5,644 bases of DNA from Methanomicrobiaceae archaeon (GTDB lineage: Archaea; Halobacteriota; Methanomicrobia; Methanomicrobiales; Methanomicrobiaceae). The stretch spans positions 1-5,644 of the forward strand of contig DAOVRB010000087.1 of NCBI GenBank assembly GCA_030628325.1, given 5' to 3'. Shown here piece by piece: positions 4,368 through 5,644 of this stretch (positions are counted from its first letter, which is position 1; each line of letters begins with the position of its first letter). Both the position numbers and the translations under genes were made by a program. The notes beneath the pieces were generated by a model that ran no database searches, was not told where the DNA came from, and was given only the letters and a program-made list of their open reading frames with translations.

Positions 4368-4875
4368 CTTTCTTCTTCTTGTCAAGGAACGCGAAGACGA
4401 CTTCATGAGGCAAACCCTCAAGAATCATCTCGAGTGCTTTCTGCGCCAGTTTTACCTGTTCAGGCATACCGATGATTGCAACGGTTTTATTATATACAGA
4501 GAGTATTGTGCCTGTCAGATCCTCAATCTGCTCGCGGGATTTTCCGTTCCTGCCAATAATCCGGCCGCGGAACCGCTCAATCTGCTTTGTTGTTGTGCAT
4601 GCCCTTGAGAGATCTATAATATCAAGCATAAGATCTTCATCATCAAGTATAATACCGGCACGTTCAGGTGAGAAGCCACGGTTAACTGCACGGATGAAAT
4701 CAATCGTCCGCATTACCGCAATCGCGTCTTCACTTTCCACAGTGACAATGCCATCCTCACTGTTGATAGTAATTGTAGTCCCGGTTTTCTCCTCTATTGT
4801 TCTTCTGGTTGATCCTTTCTTTCCGATAATGACCGCGATACGATCCTGTGTAATTTTTATATCCTGTATTGTCAT
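4333..4875 (-). CDS. dim2: Archaeal Dim2/Pno1-like KH-domain protein (small-subunit rRNA maturation)
   Basis: This 180-residue protein has two KH domains. The first has its GxxG loop as G18-K-K-G21 after DRIAVII; the second as G108-R-N-G111 within RFRGRIIGRNGKSREQIE, the strongest Dim2 signature. Archaeal Dim2 binds the 3' end region of 16S rRNA, partners the endonuclease Nob1 in late 30S maturation, and has been crystallised with aIF2 alpha. It lies 25 bases behind the RIO1 stop, measured from the chosen start, and both proteins act in the same process, so they probably share an operon. Two Met codons compete: ATG 4881 is only one base after GGAG, while ATG 4875 has seven bases of spacing, so I chose 4875; the longer form adds two residues. 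The C-terminus (…YDMLEYYY) is the first unit of a 30-bp tandem repeat that continues in frame past the stop, an unusual feature. Confidence 0.9.
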   Translation of the reverse strand: MTIQDIKITQDRIAVIIGKKGSTRRTIEEKTGTTITINSEDGIVTVESEDAIAVMRTIDFIRAVNRGFSPERAGIILDDEDLMLDIIDLSRACTTTKQIERFRGRIIGRNGKSREQIEDLTGTILSVYNKTVAIIGMPEQVKLAQKALEMILEGLPHEVVFAFLDKKKKEAKYDMLEYYY

Positions 4876-4882
4876 CTTCATT

Positions 4883-4886
4883 CTCC
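4883..4886 (-). promoter_or_regulatory. Ribosome binding site deciding the dim2 start
   Basis: GGAG on the minus strand is one base from the ATG at 4881, too close for initiation, and seven bases from the in-frame ATG at 4875. The second Met is therefore the better start. Confidence 0.6.
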
Positions 4887-4900
4887 ATTATAGTTTTATT

Positions 4901-5644
4901 TCAGCGTTCAAAACGTGATTCTCCTATGATCTCCCTAAAAATTTCCTTTTCGTCCCTGACGTCTGTGAAACGTGAAAAATACCTGTTGATGTTCTTTATA
5001 TCTCTCACAAGGAAGGCGATTGCCTTTGGGTGATCTGGTGTTACTGCCTGCCCCATGTCAATAATAACAGGGTTTTCTCCGTCATAGAGTATATTGAACT
5101 CTGAGAGATCGGCATGCACGAGCTCTGCCTTGTTAAAGAGTATACCCATATCTGAAATGATTCTCTTATAGATCTCGTCCGGATTTTTTAGTTTCACCTG
5201 CCTTAACTGTGGGTATGGAATCTCATCCTCGCCCAGAAATTCCATCAGGAGGATGTTTCTGTCAAAATAATACGCTTTGGGTACATACAGACCTGCATCA
5301 TACGCCCGTTTTAAGTTAGAGTATTCTTTCTTTGTCCACGCAAAGATAAGGTCCTTCCTTGACTTCCTGACTGATGAGAAGCGGGGATCTCCGACAATGT
5401 ATTCGTTCATTGCCCTGAAGTTTGCAGACTGTATCCTGTAGATCTTGATTGCAACAGGGCCCACTTCACTCTCACCATAAAAGACGTTTGCCTCCTTTCC
5501 GGTGGATATTGATCCGCCGATTGCGGAGATTTTTCTTTTGTGAACCAGTTTGTAGAGAGCGAGCAGTGTTACATCATCAAAGACGTTCTCCATGACTTTC
5601 ATCTGGTCCGCATCTTTTATCCTGATGCCCTGCTTTGAGATTTC
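4901..5644 (-). CDS. rio1: RIO1-type serine/threonine kinase/ATPase, 5' end beyond the window
   Basis: The frame is open to the window edge. The 14 codons before the first Met (5602) read EISKQGIRIKDADQ, which matches the RIxIKDA segment near the start of archaeal RIO1 proteins. That Met is therefore internal and the gene is cut by the window. Of 247 visible residues, STGKEANVF (47-55) is the RIO nucleotide-binding signature in place of a normal P-loop, K67 in AIKIYR the ATP-binding lysine, LLMEFLGEDE (132-141) the hinge, HADLSEFN (177-184) the catalytic loop with D179 and N184, and IDMGQA (195-200) the metal-binding D196 segment. All key residues are intact. RIO1 acts mainly as an ATPase releasing factors such as Dim2 and Nob1 from the maturing small ribosomal subunit. 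dim2 follows closely. In many archaea the aIF1A gene precedes rio1, so it is a likely neighbour off the right edge (inference). Confidence 0.95.
   Translation of the reverse strand, partial: EISKQGIRIKDADQMKVMENVFDDVTLLALYKLVHKRKISAIGGSISTGKEANVFYGESEVGPVAIKIYRIQSANFRAMNEYIVGDPRFSSVRKSRKDLIFAWTKKEYSNLKRAYDAGLYVPKAYYFDRNILLMEFLGEDEIPYPQLRQVKLKNPDEIYKRIISDMGILFNKAELVHADLSEFNILYDGENPVIIDMGQAVTPDHPKAIAFLVRDIKNINRYFSRFTDVRDEKEIFREIIGESRFER

Noticed and set aside
4333..4918. Plus-strand open frames opposite dim2 and hel308 (for example 4198-4608, 4472-4918, 2804-3085)
   Set aside because: They lie antisense to well-conserved genes, have no recognisable domains and no ribosome binding sites, and are ordinary shadow frames.
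5600..5602. ATG at 5602 as the RIO1 start
   Set aside because: The in-frame codons upstream encode a conserved archaeal RIO1 segment (RIKDA), so the true start is outside the window.

Overview
The window looks like a piece of a euryarchaeal methanogen chromosome, most likely from Methanomicrobiales or a close relative. All identifiable genes are archaeal: an archaeal-type MoaB, the KEOPS subunit Cgi121, the helicase Hel308, an archaeal Dim2/Pno1-like KH protein and a RIO1 kinase. Start signals are archaeal (Shine-Dalgarno variants of GGAGGTGA, one TATA-like element). The genus is inferred from overall resemblance and is not proven.

Layout, left to right. Positions 1-287 hold no recognised gene. 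They contain a striking 13-bp degenerate tandem repeat (116-257) and, at the left edge, an open frame that might be the end of a gene lying outside. moaB (288-776, +) follows. It meets the minus-strand block tail to tail across 777-953, which carries an 8-bp tandem repeat beside the moaB end and a 13-bp duplication that includes the cgi121 stop codon. On the minus strand, read right to left, come RIO1 (5644-4901, 5' end cut off by the window), dim2 (4875-4333), a 210-base spacer with a 30-bp tandem repeat, a bulged stem-loop and a probable promoter, hel308 (4122-1777), a probable 35-residue small ORF (1768-1661), a 12-bp tandem repeat, and cgi121 (1535-954).

Functionally, RIO1 and Dim2 form a small-ribosomal-subunit maturation pair in one probable operon (19-base spacing). 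Hel308 and Cgi121 form a second co-directional group, linking replication-fork or recombination repair with the tRNA t6A-modifying KEOPS complex. MoaB supplies the molybdenum/tungsten cofactor, which methanogens need for formylmethanofuran dehydrogenase and formate dehydrogenase.

The most interesting features are not new gene families. (1) Hel308 ends in a long Asn/Ser/Lys-rich tail capped by a PIP-box-like C-terminus, QSSLFQFE. (2) The 3' end of dim2 is tandemly repeated in phase, so stop-codon read-through would add more copies of a Glu-Tyr-Tyr-Tyr motif. (3) Almost every gene boundary carries a short tandem repeat with its own unit (8, 12, 13, 13 and 30 bp). (4) A small ORF is tucked 8 bases behind hel308. 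I see no CRISPR array, transposon, tRNA or rRNA.
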